Shown one piece after another: positions 31,514 to 40,599 of a stretch of 64,000 bases of DNA (the stretch's first letter is position 1; the number at the start of each line of letters is the position of its first letter). The translations under genes were made by a program, and so were the position numbers. Source of the DNA: Methyloceanibacter sp. GTDB lineage: Bacteria > Pseudomonadota > Alphaproteobacteria > Rhizobiales > Methyloligellaceae. The stretch spans positions 1 to 64,000 of the forward strand of contig JACMJU010000019.1 of the NCBI GenBank assembly GCA_014380485.1, given 5' to 3'. The notes under the pieces were generated by a model. That model made no database searches. It saw only the letters and a program-made list of their open reading frames with translations, and was not told the origin of the DNA.

Positions 31514-33202
31514 TTAGAGGCGCAAGGCTGCCGCCATGCGCGCATCGTGACCGTAAAGATCTCCGTAGGTTGAGGTCGAACCGTCAGGATTCACTTTAAG
31601 AGTGAAATAGGTGATGTGGACAGGAATCCGCTGTCGCAAAGGAACTTGTTGATCATAGCCGGTATCGAGGGCCGACAGCGTACGGACCCGGCTCCAGCCC
31701 TGGTCATGCTTCATGATGATCGCCGCCAACTGGTCGGGATTCTGCACCCGCATGCAACCATGGCTCTCCGCCCGCACCGGGTATGCGAAGAGATGCTTTT
31801 GCGGGGTGTCGTGCATGTAGACGTCGTGCTTGTTGGGGAAGACGAACTTCACTTGGCCGAGCACGTTGCTGGGTCCCGGCGGCTGGAAGAGTTCGAGGCT
31901 GCGGATATCGACCCGGCTCCAGTCGATCGCGCCCGGATCGATCTCCCGGCCGCCATAGCGGATGCGCAGGCCGTGGCGCTGGAACACCGCGGTGTTCCAC
32001 CCGCCCCTACGAAAGAACCAGGCGGCCTCCTGACGGAGATAGGGCCTGATCTCGTCGACCTTGATCGAGGTGGGTACGTTCCAATAGGGACCGAAGACCA
32101 CCGTCTGCATCTCATTGGAGAAGATCGGCGTCTGCGTGTGGGGCTTACCCACGACGACGCGCGTCGAATAGACCGGGCCGTCGTCCGCGACCACGCGAAG
32201 CATGAACTCGGGAATGTTGACGGTCACGTAGAATTCGCCGAGATCGTGGGGGAGCCAACGCCAACGTTCCATATTGAGGAGCACGGCCCTGATTTTCGCC
32301 GGCTCGCGCGCTTCACGCGGCTGCCTGCCGTGATTGAGCAGCCGCCTTGTACCGGCCCCGACGGCGCCATCGGGCGCGGCACCGTGAGCGAGCTGGAAGC
32401 GCCGTACCGCTTCGGCGACCTGCTCGTCGAATGTCGACTCCGCCGCCAGCGTTCCGTCCGGATTCTTGGACGGCATGTCGAGCCGTTTCCGGAGCAGCGC
32501 CACCTGCTCATGCTCGATGCCGAGTGTGAGCACGGGACCGTCGGGAATTTCGACCGCTTGCTTGGGCGTCTCGGCCTTGCCGCCGCGAAGCTCGAGCAAT
32601 TTCTGTCTCAGCGCCTCGAATTGAGGCTGATCGGGCTGAAAGCTTCTGAGATAGGCGGCGGGATCGGAGCGAATGACGATCGACTCCATCACTTCGGTCG
32701 GATTGGGCAAAACGAGCGCGGGATCGAGATTGGCAGAGAGCCGCGAAGGCGCGATCCGGCCACCGCGCGCATCGCGGGCATAGTCGAGGACGGCATAGCT
32801 GATCTTGATCTCGGCGTCGGCGAGCCACTCCGTGGCAGTTGCGTTCGTGGCATCGAACGCGTCGCCCTTGGGCAGCACATAGTCGGACGCGCGTAAGCCA
32901 TAGTCGTCGGCCTTCTCGATCTCGACGATGACGGCATTGCCACGATCGGTCACGCCGTTCTCGTCGACCCACAGCAAGCGTTGATCGGCAACCGCGTAGT
33001 ACTCGACGAGCGCGCCCCGCCCGCTTTTCTTGGCCTCGGTGGTTATCGTGAACTTGGCCGCGAGCCGGTCTTGAATCACGATGCGGATCGATTCGGTTCG
33101 GGTGATCAGCGACTGGGGCGCGTCGGGCTCGGCGGCAGAAGCCGGCCCGTCCAAGGGAGCGGCCAGAAGCAAAGTTAACGCGACACGATAAATGGGCCTC
33201 AT
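31514..33202 (-). CDS. L,D-transpeptidase, YcbB/LdtD type
   Basis: 562 residues from the ATG at 33202, preceded by GAGGGAG. A signal peptide ends at GPASA. Next come the scaffold domain (EYYAVADQRLLWVDENG ..), a peptidoglycan-binding domain (LRKRLDMPSKNPDG .. FDEQVAEAVRRFQLAHGAAP) and the YkuD catalytic domain with GPYWNVPTSIKVDEIRPYL, HDVYMHDTPQKHLFA and the nucleophile motif ESHGCMRVQNP (Cys about 483). It makes meso-DAP to meso-DAP (3-3) cross-links or attaches proteins to peptidoglycan in the periplasm. It lies upstream of the DUF882 peptidase on the same strand. Confidence 0.92.
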   Translation of the reverse strand: MRPIYRVALTLLLAAPLDGPASAAEPDAPQSLITRTESIRIVIQDRLAAKFTITTEAKKSGRGALVEYYAVADQRLLWVDENGVTDRGNAVIVEIEKADDYGLRASDYVLPKGDAFDATNATATEWLADAEIKISYAVLDYARDARGGRIAPSRLSANLDPALVLPNPTEVMESIVIRSDPAAYLRSFQPDQPQFEALRQKLLELRGGKAETPKQAVEIPDGPVLTLGIEHEQVALLRKRLDMPSKNPDGTLAAESTFDEQVAEAVRRFQLAHGAAPDGAVGAGTRRLLNHGRQPREAREPAKIRAVLLNMERWRWLPHDLGEFYVTVNIPEFMLRVVADDGPVYSTRVVVGKPHTQTPIFSNEMQTVVFGPYWNVPTSIKVDEIRPYLRQEAAWFFRRGGWNTAVFQRHGLRIRYGGREIDPGAIDWSRVDIRSLELFQPPGPSNVLGQVKFVFPNKHDVYMHDTPQKHLFAYPVRAESHGCMRVQNPDQLAAIIMKHDQGWSRVRTLSALDTGYDQQVPLRQRIPVHITYFTLKVNPDGSTSTYGDLYGHDARMAAALRL

Positions 33203-33340
33203 GATGCTGTGCTCCCTCAGGCCGATTCGACAGGCCAGGACCCCCACTCTAGAGCGGACCCGTGGCCCTAAACTTAACGTCCCCCAACTCCTCAACTTTC
33301 GGGCGCGCTTCAGACTTTCCTGCCAGGATCGCGGCGGCGG

Positions 33341-34837
33341 TCAGTGCACCCGGGCCTCGAGCCCGATCTCGCGCATCTTGCGATACAGAGTCGACCGGCC
33401 GATCCCGAGCCTCCGGGCGATCTCGGTCATCCGTCCCCGATAGCGGCCAAAGGCAAGCCGGATCATGTCGGCCTCGACCGCTTCGAGCGAGCGGATGTCG
33501 CCGGTATCGCTCAGCGCCGGAATGCCGATCGCATCCTTGCCGTTGGCTTGCGGCACGTTGACGGTCAACGGCGTCGCGGCGGAGCCGCCGAGCATGACGG
33601 GCCCTGCGATGCGGGGCGCCGGATCCTTCGGCGCCGGCGCAGGCGGCACCGTGACCGCATAACCCTCCACATGGGCTGCGATCTGCGGAAACTCGTTCAC
33701 CGTGAGCGTAGGCGCATCGGCCAGAACCACGGCGCGGAACACGGCGTTCTCGAGCTGGCGGATATTGCCGGGCCAACTGTAGCGCTGAAGCATGGCGACC
33801 GCGTCGGCATCGATGCCGTCGACGCGCTTGCCCTCCTCGGCGGCGAATCTGGCGATGAAGTGGCGCACGAGCTCGGGCACGTCTTCAAGCCGCATTCGCA
33901 GCGGCGGCACCCAGATGGGAAAGACGTTGAGCCGGTAATAGAGGTCCTCGCGGAAGCGGCCCTCGTTGACGAGAGCGATCAGATTCTGATTGGTCGCCGC
34001 GATCAGCCGGAAATCGACCTTGACCTTGTGCTTTGGGCCGACGGGATCGATCTCGCCGTCGTGCAGGGCGCGCTGCAACTTCATCTGGGCGTCGAGGGAC
34101 AACGCGCCGATCTCATCGAGGAAGAGCGTGCCTTGGTCGGCTTCGGCGAATTTGCCGATGCGCTTCTCGGAGGCGCCCTTCTCATGGCCGATCAGAATGC
34201 TCTCGACCAGATGCTCGGGGGTCGTCCCGCAATTCACGGTGACGAACGGCCCCGATTGGCGGGCGCTCTCGCCTTGAATGGCGCGGGCGATCAGTTCCTT
34301 ACCGACGCCCGGTTCGCCCTCGATCAGAATGGGAGTGGTCGAATTGGCGGCGCGCGTCCCAAGTTCCAGCACCCGTGTCATGACATCGCTGCCCGCAATC
34401 AAATCGGCGAAGCCGAGCTCGCCCTTGGCCGAAGCCTTGATGCGGACCAGCTCGTCCGCCAACGCCTCGATCTTGAGCGCGTTCTTGATCGAGACCTCGA
34501 GCCGCTCCGGGCTCACCGGCTTGACGACGAAGTCGACGGCGCCGGCCCGCATCGCCATGATCGCGGCGTCGATGCTGCCATGGGCCGTCTGCACGATGAA
34601 AGGCGGCTTACGCGGCAGCGCGCGCATGGCGGAGAGAACCGCGAGCCCGTCGGTACCCGGCATGATGAGGTCGAGAAGGACGAGGCAGATTTCGCCCGAG
34701 CTGTCGGCCTTGAGGGCGGCAAGTGCCGTTTCGCCGCTGTCGGCCGTGGCGACGTGGTAGCCGAACCGCTTGATGGACTCTTCGAGAATACGACGTTGAG
34801 AAGGGTCGTCATCGACGACCAGGACGCATTTGGGCAT
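33341..34837 (-). CDS. NtrC-type response regulator lacking the GAFTGA loop
   Basis: 498 residues. Receiver domain 1-120 (VLVVDDDPSQRRIL, phospho-Asp in LVLLDLIMPGTDG, Lys in DFVVKPVSPERL). AAA+ domain about 145-375: Walker A GEPGVGKELIARA, Walker B GTLFLDEIGALSL, sensor I RLIAATNQNL, arginine finger region FREDLYYRLNVFPI, sensor II YSWPGNIRQLENAV. A C-terminal Fis-type helix-turn-helix (MTEIARRLGIGRSTLYRKM). In the sigma-54-contacting loop, where GAFTGA should follow HEK, the sequence is HEKGASEKRIGKF, so four residues (FTGA) are gone. It can probably hydrolyse ATP but may not open sigma-54 promoters. No kinase gene is adjacent. Confidence 0.93.
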   Translation of the reverse strand: MPKCVLVVDDDPSQRRILEESIKRFGYHVATADSGETALAALKADSSGEICLVLLDLIMPGTDGLAVLSAMRALPRKPPFIVQTAHGSIDAAIMAMRAGAVDFVVKPVSPERLEVSIKNALKIEALADELVRIKASAKGELGFADLIAGSDVMTRVLELGTRAANSTTPILIEGEPGVGKELIARAIQGESARQSGPFVTVNCGTTPEHLVESILIGHEKGASEKRIGKFAEADQGTLFLDEIGALSLDAQMKLQRALHDGEIDPVGPKHKVKVDFRLIAATNQNLIALVNEGRFREDLYYRLNVFPIWVPPLRMRLEDVPELVRHFIARFAAEEGKRVDGIDADAVAMLQRYSWPGNIRQLENAVFRAVVLADAPTLTVNEFPQIAAHVEGYAVTVPPAPAPKDPAPRIAGPVMLGGSAATPLTVNVPQANGKDAIGIPALSDTGDIRSLEAVEADMIRLAFGRYRGRMTEIARRLGIGRSTLYRKMREIGLEARVH

Positions 34838-35101
34838 GACGCAGCACTCGTTACGTTACGCGACGGACTGAACAGCGGACAGGCGCCGATGCCGTGACCC
34901 CAGGCGAAGCGGGCCGTTCCTCGTGCCAAATTTGTGCGTTGGAAGGGTAAACATCCCCTTTATCTTGGTTCGATTTTGGTGAGGCTGGCGCGGTCTTACG
35001 TCCGCGAAAAGGTCGCAAACGGGTGGCCTTTGGTCCTTGCCGGGGGGCGCTGCCCCTCCCACACTATATGGCGTCAACTGCCAACGAGGTCCAAGCCAGC
35101 G

Positions 35102-37006
35102 ATGCTGCCGAAATTCCTCAACCCATCAGAGCACCCCCTCCTTGCCGCCTCCGTCTCCGCCAAAGGGACTGCGAAGCCGCGCGAAATTGCCGAAAGGGGG
35201 GGAGAGGCGAAGCTCGGGACGCTGCCCGAATGGAAGCTTGCCGATCTCTATGAGGGGACGGATTCGCCCAAGCTCAAGGCCGATCTCCAGACCTCCGAGC
35301 GCGCGGCCGATTCCATGCAGGACCGCTATGCCGGCAAGCTCGCCAAGCTCCTCGATGGCGGTAAAGGGGGGGCGGCGCTGGCGGAAGCCGTGCGTGAGTT
35401 CGAGGCGCTCAACGACATCATGGGCCGCATCGTGTCCTATGCGAGCCTGCTCTATGCCGCCGATACCTCCGACCCCAAGCGGCAGAAATTCTTCGGCGAC
35501 ATTCAGGAGAAGATCACCGCCATCTCCTCGAAGCTCCTGTTCTTTCCGCTCGAGCTGAACCGCCTCGACGATGCCGAGCTCGAGACGGCGATGTCGAAAT
35601 CCGAGCTCGGCCATTATCGTCCTTGGCTCGAGGATCTGCGCAAGGAGAAGCCCTATCAGCTCGACGACAAGCTCGAGCAGCTGTTCCACGAGAAAGCGGT
35701 GACGGCGCGGGGCGCCTGGGACCGCCTCTTCAACGAGACGATGACGGCGCTAAGATTCGAGACCGATGGCGAGAAGCTCAGCCTTGAGCCCACGCTCAAT
35801 CGCCTGCTCGATCCGGACGAAGCAAAGCGCCGCGGAGCATCCGAGGCCTTGGCCAAGGTGTTCAAGGAGAATGTGCGGCTGTTCACTCTGATCACCAACA
35901 CGCTGGCCAAGGACAAGGAGATCGGGGATCGCTGGCGCGGTTTCGTCGGCGTCGCCGATTCGCGCCACCTCGCCAACCGGGTCGAGAAGGAGGTGGTCGA
36001 TGCGCTGGTGGCGGCGGTTCGCGACGCTTACCCCCGTATTTCGCACCGTTATTACGCGATGAAGGCGAAGTGGCTCGGCAAGAAGACGCTGCCCCATTGG
36101 GACCGGAACGCGCCGCTACCGGAAGAACCCCAGCAGGTGATCTCTTGGGCCGATGCGCAAAAAACCGTGCTCGCGGCCTACGGCAATTTCTCGCCCCGCA
36201 TGGCCGACATCGCCGGCCAGTTCTTTGCCAAAGGCTGGATCGACGCGCCGGTGCGGGAAGGCAAGTCGCCGGGCGCCTTCTCTCATCCCACCGTGCCGAG
36301 CGCGCACCCCTATATCCTGCTCAACTATCAGGGGAAGCCGCGCGACGTGATGACGCTGGCGCACGAGCTCGGCCACGGTGTGCACCAGATCCTGGCCAAT
36401 GTGCAGGGGCCGCTGATGGCGCCGACGCCGCTAACCCTCGCCGAGACCGCGAGCGTGTTCGGAGAAATGCTGACGTTTCGCGCTCTGCTCAAGCAAGCGC
36501 CGAGCCCGCGCGAGCGCAAGGCGCTGCTGGCGGCCAAGGTCGAGGACATGATCAATACGGTGGTCCGCCAGATCGCCTTCTACAATTTCGAACGCAAGGT
36601 GCACACCGAGCGGCGCGACGGCGAACTCACCAGCGACCGGCTCGGCGAGATCTGGCTCGAAGTGCAGCGCGAGAGCTTGGGACCGGCCATCGGGCTAAAG
36701 CCAGGCTACGAGACCTTCTGGTGCTATATCCCGCATTTCATCCACGCACCGTTCTACGTCTACGCCTACGCCTTTGGCGATTGCCTCGTGAACTCGCTCT
36801 ATGCCGTCTACGAGAAGGCCGACGAGGGTTTTGCCGAGCGCTATCTCGCTATGCTCGCGGCGGGGGGGACCAAGCATCACAAGGAGCTGCTCGCACCCTT
36901 CGGCCTCGATGCTTCCGACCCGAATTTCTGGTCGATGGGGCTCAAAGTGATCGAGGGCCTGATCGACGAGCTTGAGGCCATCGACCAGAAGTCCGCCAAA
37001 CGGTAG
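35102..37006 (+). CDS. M3 family oligoendopeptidase, PepF type
   Basis: 634 residues from the ATG at 35102 (MLPKFLNPSEHPL). The zinc motif HELGHGVHQ has His421, Glu422 and His425, and a third ligand Glu lies in LAETASVFGEMLTF. N-terminal helical domain: LGTLPEWKLADLYEG and REFEALNDIMGRIVSYASLL; C-terminal FYVYAYAFGDCLVNSLYAVY. It cleaves short peptides in the cytoplasm. A longer upstream frame exists to 34934 but has no family similarity. It is transcribed away from the response regulator at 34837. Confidence 0.93.
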   Translation: MLPKFLNPSEHPLLAASVSAKGTAKPREIAERGGEAKLGTLPEWKLADLYEGTDSPKLKADLQTSERAADSMQDRYAGKLAKLLDGGKGGAALAEAVREFEALNDIMGRIVSYASLLYAADTSDPKRQKFFGDIQEKITAISSKLLFFPLELNRLDDAELETAMSKSELGHYRPWLEDLRKEKPYQLDDKLEQLFHEKAVTARGAWDRLFNETMTALRFETDGEKLSLEPTLNRLLDPDEAKRRGASEALAKVFKENVRLFTLITNTLAKDKEIGDRWRGFVGVADSRHLANRVEKEVVDALVAAVRDAYPRISHRYYAMKAKWLGKKTLPHWDRNAPLPEEPQQVISWADAQKTVLAAYGNFSPRMADIAGQFFAKGWIDAPVREGKSPGAFSHPTVPSAHPYILLNYQGKPRDVMTLAHELGHGVHQILANVQGPLMAPTPLTLAETASVFGEMLTFRALLKQAPSPRERKALLAAKVEDMINTVVRQIAFYNFERKVHTERRDGELTSDRLGEIWLEVQRESLGPAIGLKPGYETFWCYIPHFIHAPFYVYAYAFGDCLVNSLYAVYEKADEGFAERYLAMLAAGGTKHHKELLAPFGLDASDPNFWSMGLKVIEGLIDELEAIDQKSAKR

Positions 37007-37012
37007 GCGCTG

Positions 37013-37056
37013 TTGTACTTTCTGTACAACTCCGTTATACGAGATGTATAACGGAG
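37013..37056 (+). promoter_or_regulatory. Promoter with two stacked operators for the toxin-antitoxin genes
   Basis: Two inverted repeats with equal 5-base spacers lie side by side: TTGTAC-TTTCT-GTACAA (37013-37029) and CTCCGTTATAC-GAGAT-GTATAACGGAG (37030-37056, 11-bp perfect arms). TTGTAC at 37013 and TTATAC at 37035-37040 are 16 bases apart and read as -35 and -10 boxes. The second repeat also includes GGAG of the ribosome site for the ATG at 37064. Binding by the AbrB-type antitoxin or its complex would shut the promoter. Confidence 0.7.
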
Positions 37057-37063
37057 AACGGCC

Positions 37064-37288
37064 ATGAAAATCGAGATCAAGCGTATCGGCAATTCGGAGG
37101 GTTTCATCCTGCCACGCGAGCTGATGCAGCGCCTCGGGCTGAAGCGCGGGCAGGCGCTGCACATTACGGAATTGGCTGGGGGCGGTTTCCAAGCGCTCCC
37201 TTATGATCCGGATTTCGAGAAGACGATGGAGATCGTCGACGAGATCATCGATGAGTATCGCGACACGCTCTCGGCGCTCGCCAAGTGA
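37064..37288 (+). CDS. AbrB/MazE-type antitoxin
   Basis: 74 residues. Residues 1-45 form a swapped-hairpin AbrB DNA-binding domain: MKIEIKRIGNSEGFILPREL and LGLKRGQALHITELAGGGF. The C-terminal helix FEKTMEIVDEIIDEYRDTLS probably binds and neutralises the toxin. The gene overlaps the Doc-like toxin by four bases (GTGA) and is preceded by two palindromes across its promoter. Antitoxin role is inferred from the pairing. Confidence 0.88.
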   Translation: MKIEIKRIGNSEGFILPRELMQRLGLKRGQALHITELAGGGFQALPYDPDFEKTMEIVDEIIDEYRDTLSALAK

Positions 37289-37683
37289 CGGAGCCCAAGT
37301 GGTTCACCTATGAACAAGCCATCGCTGCCCATAGCGCTCAGCTTATCCGCTATGGCGGCGCATCGGGTCTCAGGGACGAGGGCGCATTGCGCTCGGCGTT
37401 GGACCGCCCCGTAAACAAATGGCACTACGAGCGCGCTCGCTTGCCGGAGCTTGCGGCGGCCTACGCGTTCGGTCTCGCCAAGAACCACCCTTTTGTCGAC
37501 GGCAATAAGCGCATTGCGTTCATTGCCATGGTTGCGTTCCTCCGCAAGAATGGCGTTCTGTTTCGACCTGATCAGGCTCAGTCCACGGCAATCATTCTCG
37601 CTGTTGCGGCCGGTGAGGTGAGCGAAGAAAGTTTGACGCGCTGGATTGGCGACAACTGGCCGGGGGATGCTTCATCACCATGA
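37285..37683 (+). CDS. Death-on-curing (Doc/Fic) family toxin
   Basis: 132 residues from a GTG overlapping the antitoxin stop. The Fic core motif is NHPFVDGNKRIAFIAM with catalytic His68; a conserved FTYEQAIAAHSAQLIRYGG begins the fold. In phage P1, Doc phosphorylates EF-Tu and blocks translation; that protein has Ala where this one has Gly (DGNKR), as many chromosomal Doc-like toxins do. So phosphorylation versus nucleotidylylation is open. The partner here is AbrB-like, not Phd. The stop overlaps the next gene start by four bases, putting a membrane-protein gene in the same transcript. Confidence 0.9.
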   Translation: MTEPKWFTYEQAIAAHSAQLIRYGGASGLRDEGALRSALDRPVNKWHYERARLPELAAAYAFGLAKNHPFVDGNKRIAFIAMVAFLRKNGVLFRPDQAQSTAIILAVAAGEVSEESLTRWIGDNWPGDASSP

Positions 37684-38264
37684 CGCAGGTTTCGCTCGTT
37701 CCCATTCTGCTCTGGGTTGCGGCGCTTGCCGCGGCGGGCATTGCAATCTGGCGTGGACCGCGCCCCATCACGCGCGGCTTCGTCGTCGACCGGCTGCTGC
37801 GCTATCTGTTCGTCTTCCCCCTCGGGCTCCAAGGGCTGTGGGGTTTTGCCGGCCACGTCTTTTTTCCCGCGCAATCCGCCGCCGCGATCGGCTGGCCCGA
37901 CACGCCGTTCCAACTTGAAGTGGGCATGGCCAATCTCGGGCTCGGACTCGCCTCGGTCTATGCCGCCTTCAGGGGCTTCGAAGCGCGGCTCGCGGCGGCT
38001 CTCGCCGCCGCCTCCTTCCTGATCGGCGCCGGTCTCATCCACATCAAGGATATCGTGGCGGAGGGGAATTTCGCTCCGGGTAACGCGGGACCGATCATGG
38101 TCACCGACTTTCTCACCCCCATCGCCGTCCTCGTTCTGCTCTTCCTCGCGAGCGATGCGTGGAGACCGAAATCGCCGGCGACGCTTGCACTCGAGGCTGA
38201 GCTTGAGGTGGCGCGCAAGGCGATACAGGATTATCGCGACGCCTTCAGCAATCTTGGCAGATAG
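37680..38264 (+). CDS. Inner-membrane protein, DUF6790-like
   Basis: 194 residues. Five membrane helices are suggested: SLVPILLWVAALAAAGIAIW, LLRYLFVFPLGLQGLWGFAG, MANLGLGLASVYAAF, LAAALAAASFLIGAGLI and MVTDFLTPIAVLVLLFLA. HVFFPAQSAAAIGWP and PFQLEVGMANLGLG are conserved in proteins I know as DUF6790. The function is unknown. Its ATG overlaps the toxin stop (ATGA), an unusual companion for a toxin-antitoxin unit. Confidence 0.8.
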   Translation: MTQVSLVPILLWVAALAAAGIAIWRGPRPITRGFVVDRLLRYLFVFPLGLQGLWGFAGHVFFPAQSAAAIGWPDTPFQLEVGMANLGLGLASVYAAFRGFEARLAAALAAASFLIGAGLIHIKDIVAEGNFAPGNAGPIMVTDFLTPIAVLVLLFLASDAWRPKSPATLALEAELEVARKAIQDYRDAFSNLGR

Positions 38265-38286
38265 GCACGCTCGCGGAACGCGACCG

Positions 38287-38727
38287 TCAGTGCCGGGCGA
38301 AGACTTCCGTTGTGCCGTCCTTCTTGACGAGCAGCACGTCGTAGGGCTCGGTCTTGTCGCCTTGCTCCATTCCCGGCGAGCCCACCGGCATGCCCGGCAC
38401 GGCGAGACCGAGCGCGTCGGGCCGCTCGGATAGAAGCCGCTCGATGTCGGACGCCGGCACATGGCCCTCGATGACATAAGCGCCGATCTTGGCGGTGTGA
38501 CAGGCTGCGAGGTCCTCCCCGATCCCCGCTTGGCGCTTGATGCGGTCGAGCATCGACGGCGTGGCGGCGCTGACCTTCACGGTGAAGCCGTTTGTCTCGA
38601 GATGCTTCACCCACGCGCCGCAACATTGGCAGGTGGGGGATCTCCACACTTCGACCGGGCCTTCCGCCGCCGCAAGGGCCGGCCAAGCCCACAGCATGGT
38701 CAGACAAAGGACGAGCAATCGGTTCAT
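38287..38727 (-). CDS. DUF411 periplasmic metal-binding protein
   Basis: 146 residues from the ATG at 38727. A signal peptide (LLVLCLTMLWAWPALAAA) precedes the DUF411 domain: VEVWRSPTCQCCGAWVKHLE with CxCC, a distal ACHTAKIGAYVIEGHVPASD and the Met-rich VPGMPVGSPGMEQG. The family is found with copper resistance genes and is thought to bind copper or silver. It is convergent with the membrane-protein gene. It may act in the same metal context as the bufferin cassette, though the loci are 34 kb apart. Confidence 0.88.
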   Translation of the reverse strand: MNRLLVLCLTMLWAWPALAAAEGPVEVWRSPTCQCCGAWVKHLETNGFTVKVSAATPSMLDRIKRQAGIGEDLAACHTAKIGAYVIEGHVPASDIERLLSERPDALGLAVPGMPVGSPGMEQGDKTEPYDVLLVKKDGTTEVFARH

Positions 38728-38856
38728 GATCACGGGCTCTTGTTGAAGGGCCAAGAATGACTCGCTTCGAGAGCGGCGGCAATTCGCCTTCGTCTCAATG
38801 TTCTCTTGGCGCCTGCCGCTCCTATATGAGGGGAGAACCCTCTTTCCGGGAACCCC

Positions 38857-40242
38857 ATGACCGATCGCCGATCCGACAAGGAGAAGAACCGTTTCAGCGC
38901 CCGCGCGCTCCGCTATGGCAGGGTCGGCGCCAACGTCGGCGGGGTGGCGGCGCGTATCGCCGCACGGCGGCTCTTCGGGCTCGACCCGGAGCGCGAGAGG
39001 GATGCCGCCTCGCTTGCCTCAGCCCTTGGCGGCCTCAAGGGCCCGATCATGAAGGTGGCGCAGCTCCTTGCCACCATCCCCGAGGCGCTCCCCGCCGAAT
39101 ATGCCGCCGAGCTCGGTCAGCTTCAGAGCCAGGCCCCGCCGATGGGCTGGCCCTTCGTGCGGCGGCGCATGGCGGCGGAGCTTGGGCCCGAATGGGAGGG
39201 GAAGTTCGCGCGCTTCGCCCATGAAGCGGCGGCCTCAGCCTCGCTCGGCCAGGTGCATCGCGCCGTGAGTCATGACGGCCGGGCGCTCGCCGCCAAGCTG
39301 CAATATCCCGACATGCAGTCCGCGGTGGAGGCCGACCTTGCTCAGCTCGCCGTCCTCTTTTCCGTTCATGCCCGCATGCGCCCAGCCATCGACACCTCGG
39401 AAATGCTGAAGGAAATCTCGGCTCGGTTGCGCGAGGAGCTCGACTACGATCTCGAAGCGCGGCACACGCGGCTCTACGGGATCATCTTCAGCGACGAGCC
39501 GCTCATTCGCGTACCCGAAGTGCTTCCCGAACTCTCGACCAGGCGTCTCCTCACCATGACCTGGCTCGAAGGCAGGCGGCTGCTCGATTACACGGCCCGG
39601 CCGCTCGAAGAGCGCAACAGAATAGCGCGCGCCATGTTCCGCGCCTGGTGGTACCCGTTCAGCCAGTACGGGGTGATCCACGGCGATCCCCATCTCGGCA
39701 ATTACACCGTGTTCGAGGATGGCGAGGGGAGGGCGGCCGGAATCAATCTGCTCGACTATGGCTGCATGCGCACCTTCGCCCCCAAATTCATCCAGGGCGT
39801 GATCGACCTCTATCACGGCCTCCTTAGAGGGGATCGCGCGCTGGTCGTGCATGCCTATGAGACCTGGGGCTTCGCCGGCCTCTCCAACGAGTTGATCGAT
39901 ATCCTCAATATCTGGGCGAACTTCATCTACGGCCCGATGCTCGATGATCGCGTCCGCACCATCGCCGATCGGGTGAGCCCGGGCATGTATGGGAGGAAGG
40001 AGGCCTTCACGGTGCATCGCGGCTTACAGGAAAAGGGTCCGGTCAAGGTGCCGCGCGAATTCGTGTTTATGGACCGGGCTGCGATCGGGCTTGGCGGGGT
40101 GTTCCTTCATCTCAGCGCCGAGCTCAACTACCACCGCCTGTTCAACGACACGATCGCCGGGGCCGTGCTTGCCGATGTGGCGGGACGCCAGCGCGCGACC
40201 TTTGCGGACGCCCGCGTCCCTCTGCCTGAGGGTTCCATCTAG
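38857..40242 (+). CDS. ABC1/UbiB-type atypical protein kinase
   Basis: 461 residues. Family motifs: GGLKGPIMKVAQLLATIPE (KxGQ-like helix, here KVAQ), the Ala-rich loop HEAAASASLGQVHRAV, GRALAAKLQYPDM with the conserved Lys, EELDYDLEARHTR, and HGDPHLGNYTVFEDG with LLDYGCMR as catalytic and metal loops. Relatives (Coq8/UbiB) are ATPases that support ubiquinone biosynthesis or lipid handling. No C-terminal membrane helices are apparent, so it is closer to the AarF-like soluble group. A ribosome site is not obvious. Confidence 0.88.
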   Translation: MTDRRSDKEKNRFSARALRYGRVGANVGGVAARIAARRLFGLDPERERDAASLASALGGLKGPIMKVAQLLATIPEALPAEYAAELGQLQSQAPPMGWPFVRRRMAAELGPEWEGKFARFAHEAAASASLGQVHRAVSHDGRALAAKLQYPDMQSAVEADLAQLAVLFSVHARMRPAIDTSEMLKEISARLREELDYDLEARHTRLYGIIFSDEPLIRVPEVLPELSTRRLLTMTWLEGRRLLDYTARPLEERNRIARAMFRAWWYPFSQYGVIHGDPHLGNYTVFEDGEGRAAGINLLDYGCMRTFAPKFIQGVIDLYHGLLRGDRALVVHAYETWGFAGLSNELIDILNIWANFIYGPMLDDRVRTIADRVSPGMYGRKEAFTVHRGLQEKGPVKVPREFVFMDRAAIGLGGVFLHLSAELNYHRLFNDTIAGAVLADVAGRQRATFADARVPLPEGSI

Positions 40243-40341
40243 GCGTCGGCCCGAGGCGCAGGGCCGATTATTGCCCATGCGCCAAGCTTTATGGTATTGG
40301 CGCGGGAGAGAGCAATAAAGCGAGCGTCAGAGGGCAAGGCA

Positions 40342-40485
40342 ATGCGCATCGATCCGCAAGAGGGCAGTCCGGCGATGGACTATCCCGAGCACGTAAAGAC
40401 CTACAAATTGTTCTGCAAGCTGGCGGCCTATGGGATCGCCGGCGCGGTCCTGGTCATGGTGCTTCTAGCGGTGTTTGTGGCTTGA
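40342..40485 (+). CDS. aa3-type cytochrome c oxidase subunit IV
   Basis: 47 residues from the ATG at 40342, with AGAGGGCAAGG just upstream. MDYPEHVKTYKLFCKLAAYG is the hallmark of the bacterial aa3 subunit IV family, followed by one membrane helix (GIAGAVLVMVLLAVFV). In Paracoccus this small subunit is part of the aa3 oxidase but not needed for activity. The other oxidase genes are not in this window. It lies just before the transhydrogenase operon. Confidence 0.9.
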   Translation: MRIDPQEGSPAMDYPEHVKTYKLFCKLAAYGIAGAVLVMVLLAVFVA

Positions 40486-40599
40486 GCGGCCAGATTTGTC
40501 ACGTGAGCGCGGCGTTGCTGCGCTGCCCCCTTTAGCCTTTGACATCAATCTGCACCGGCGCTTCTCGCCCGGCGCATCCTTTGAGCCGCAAAGACCGCA

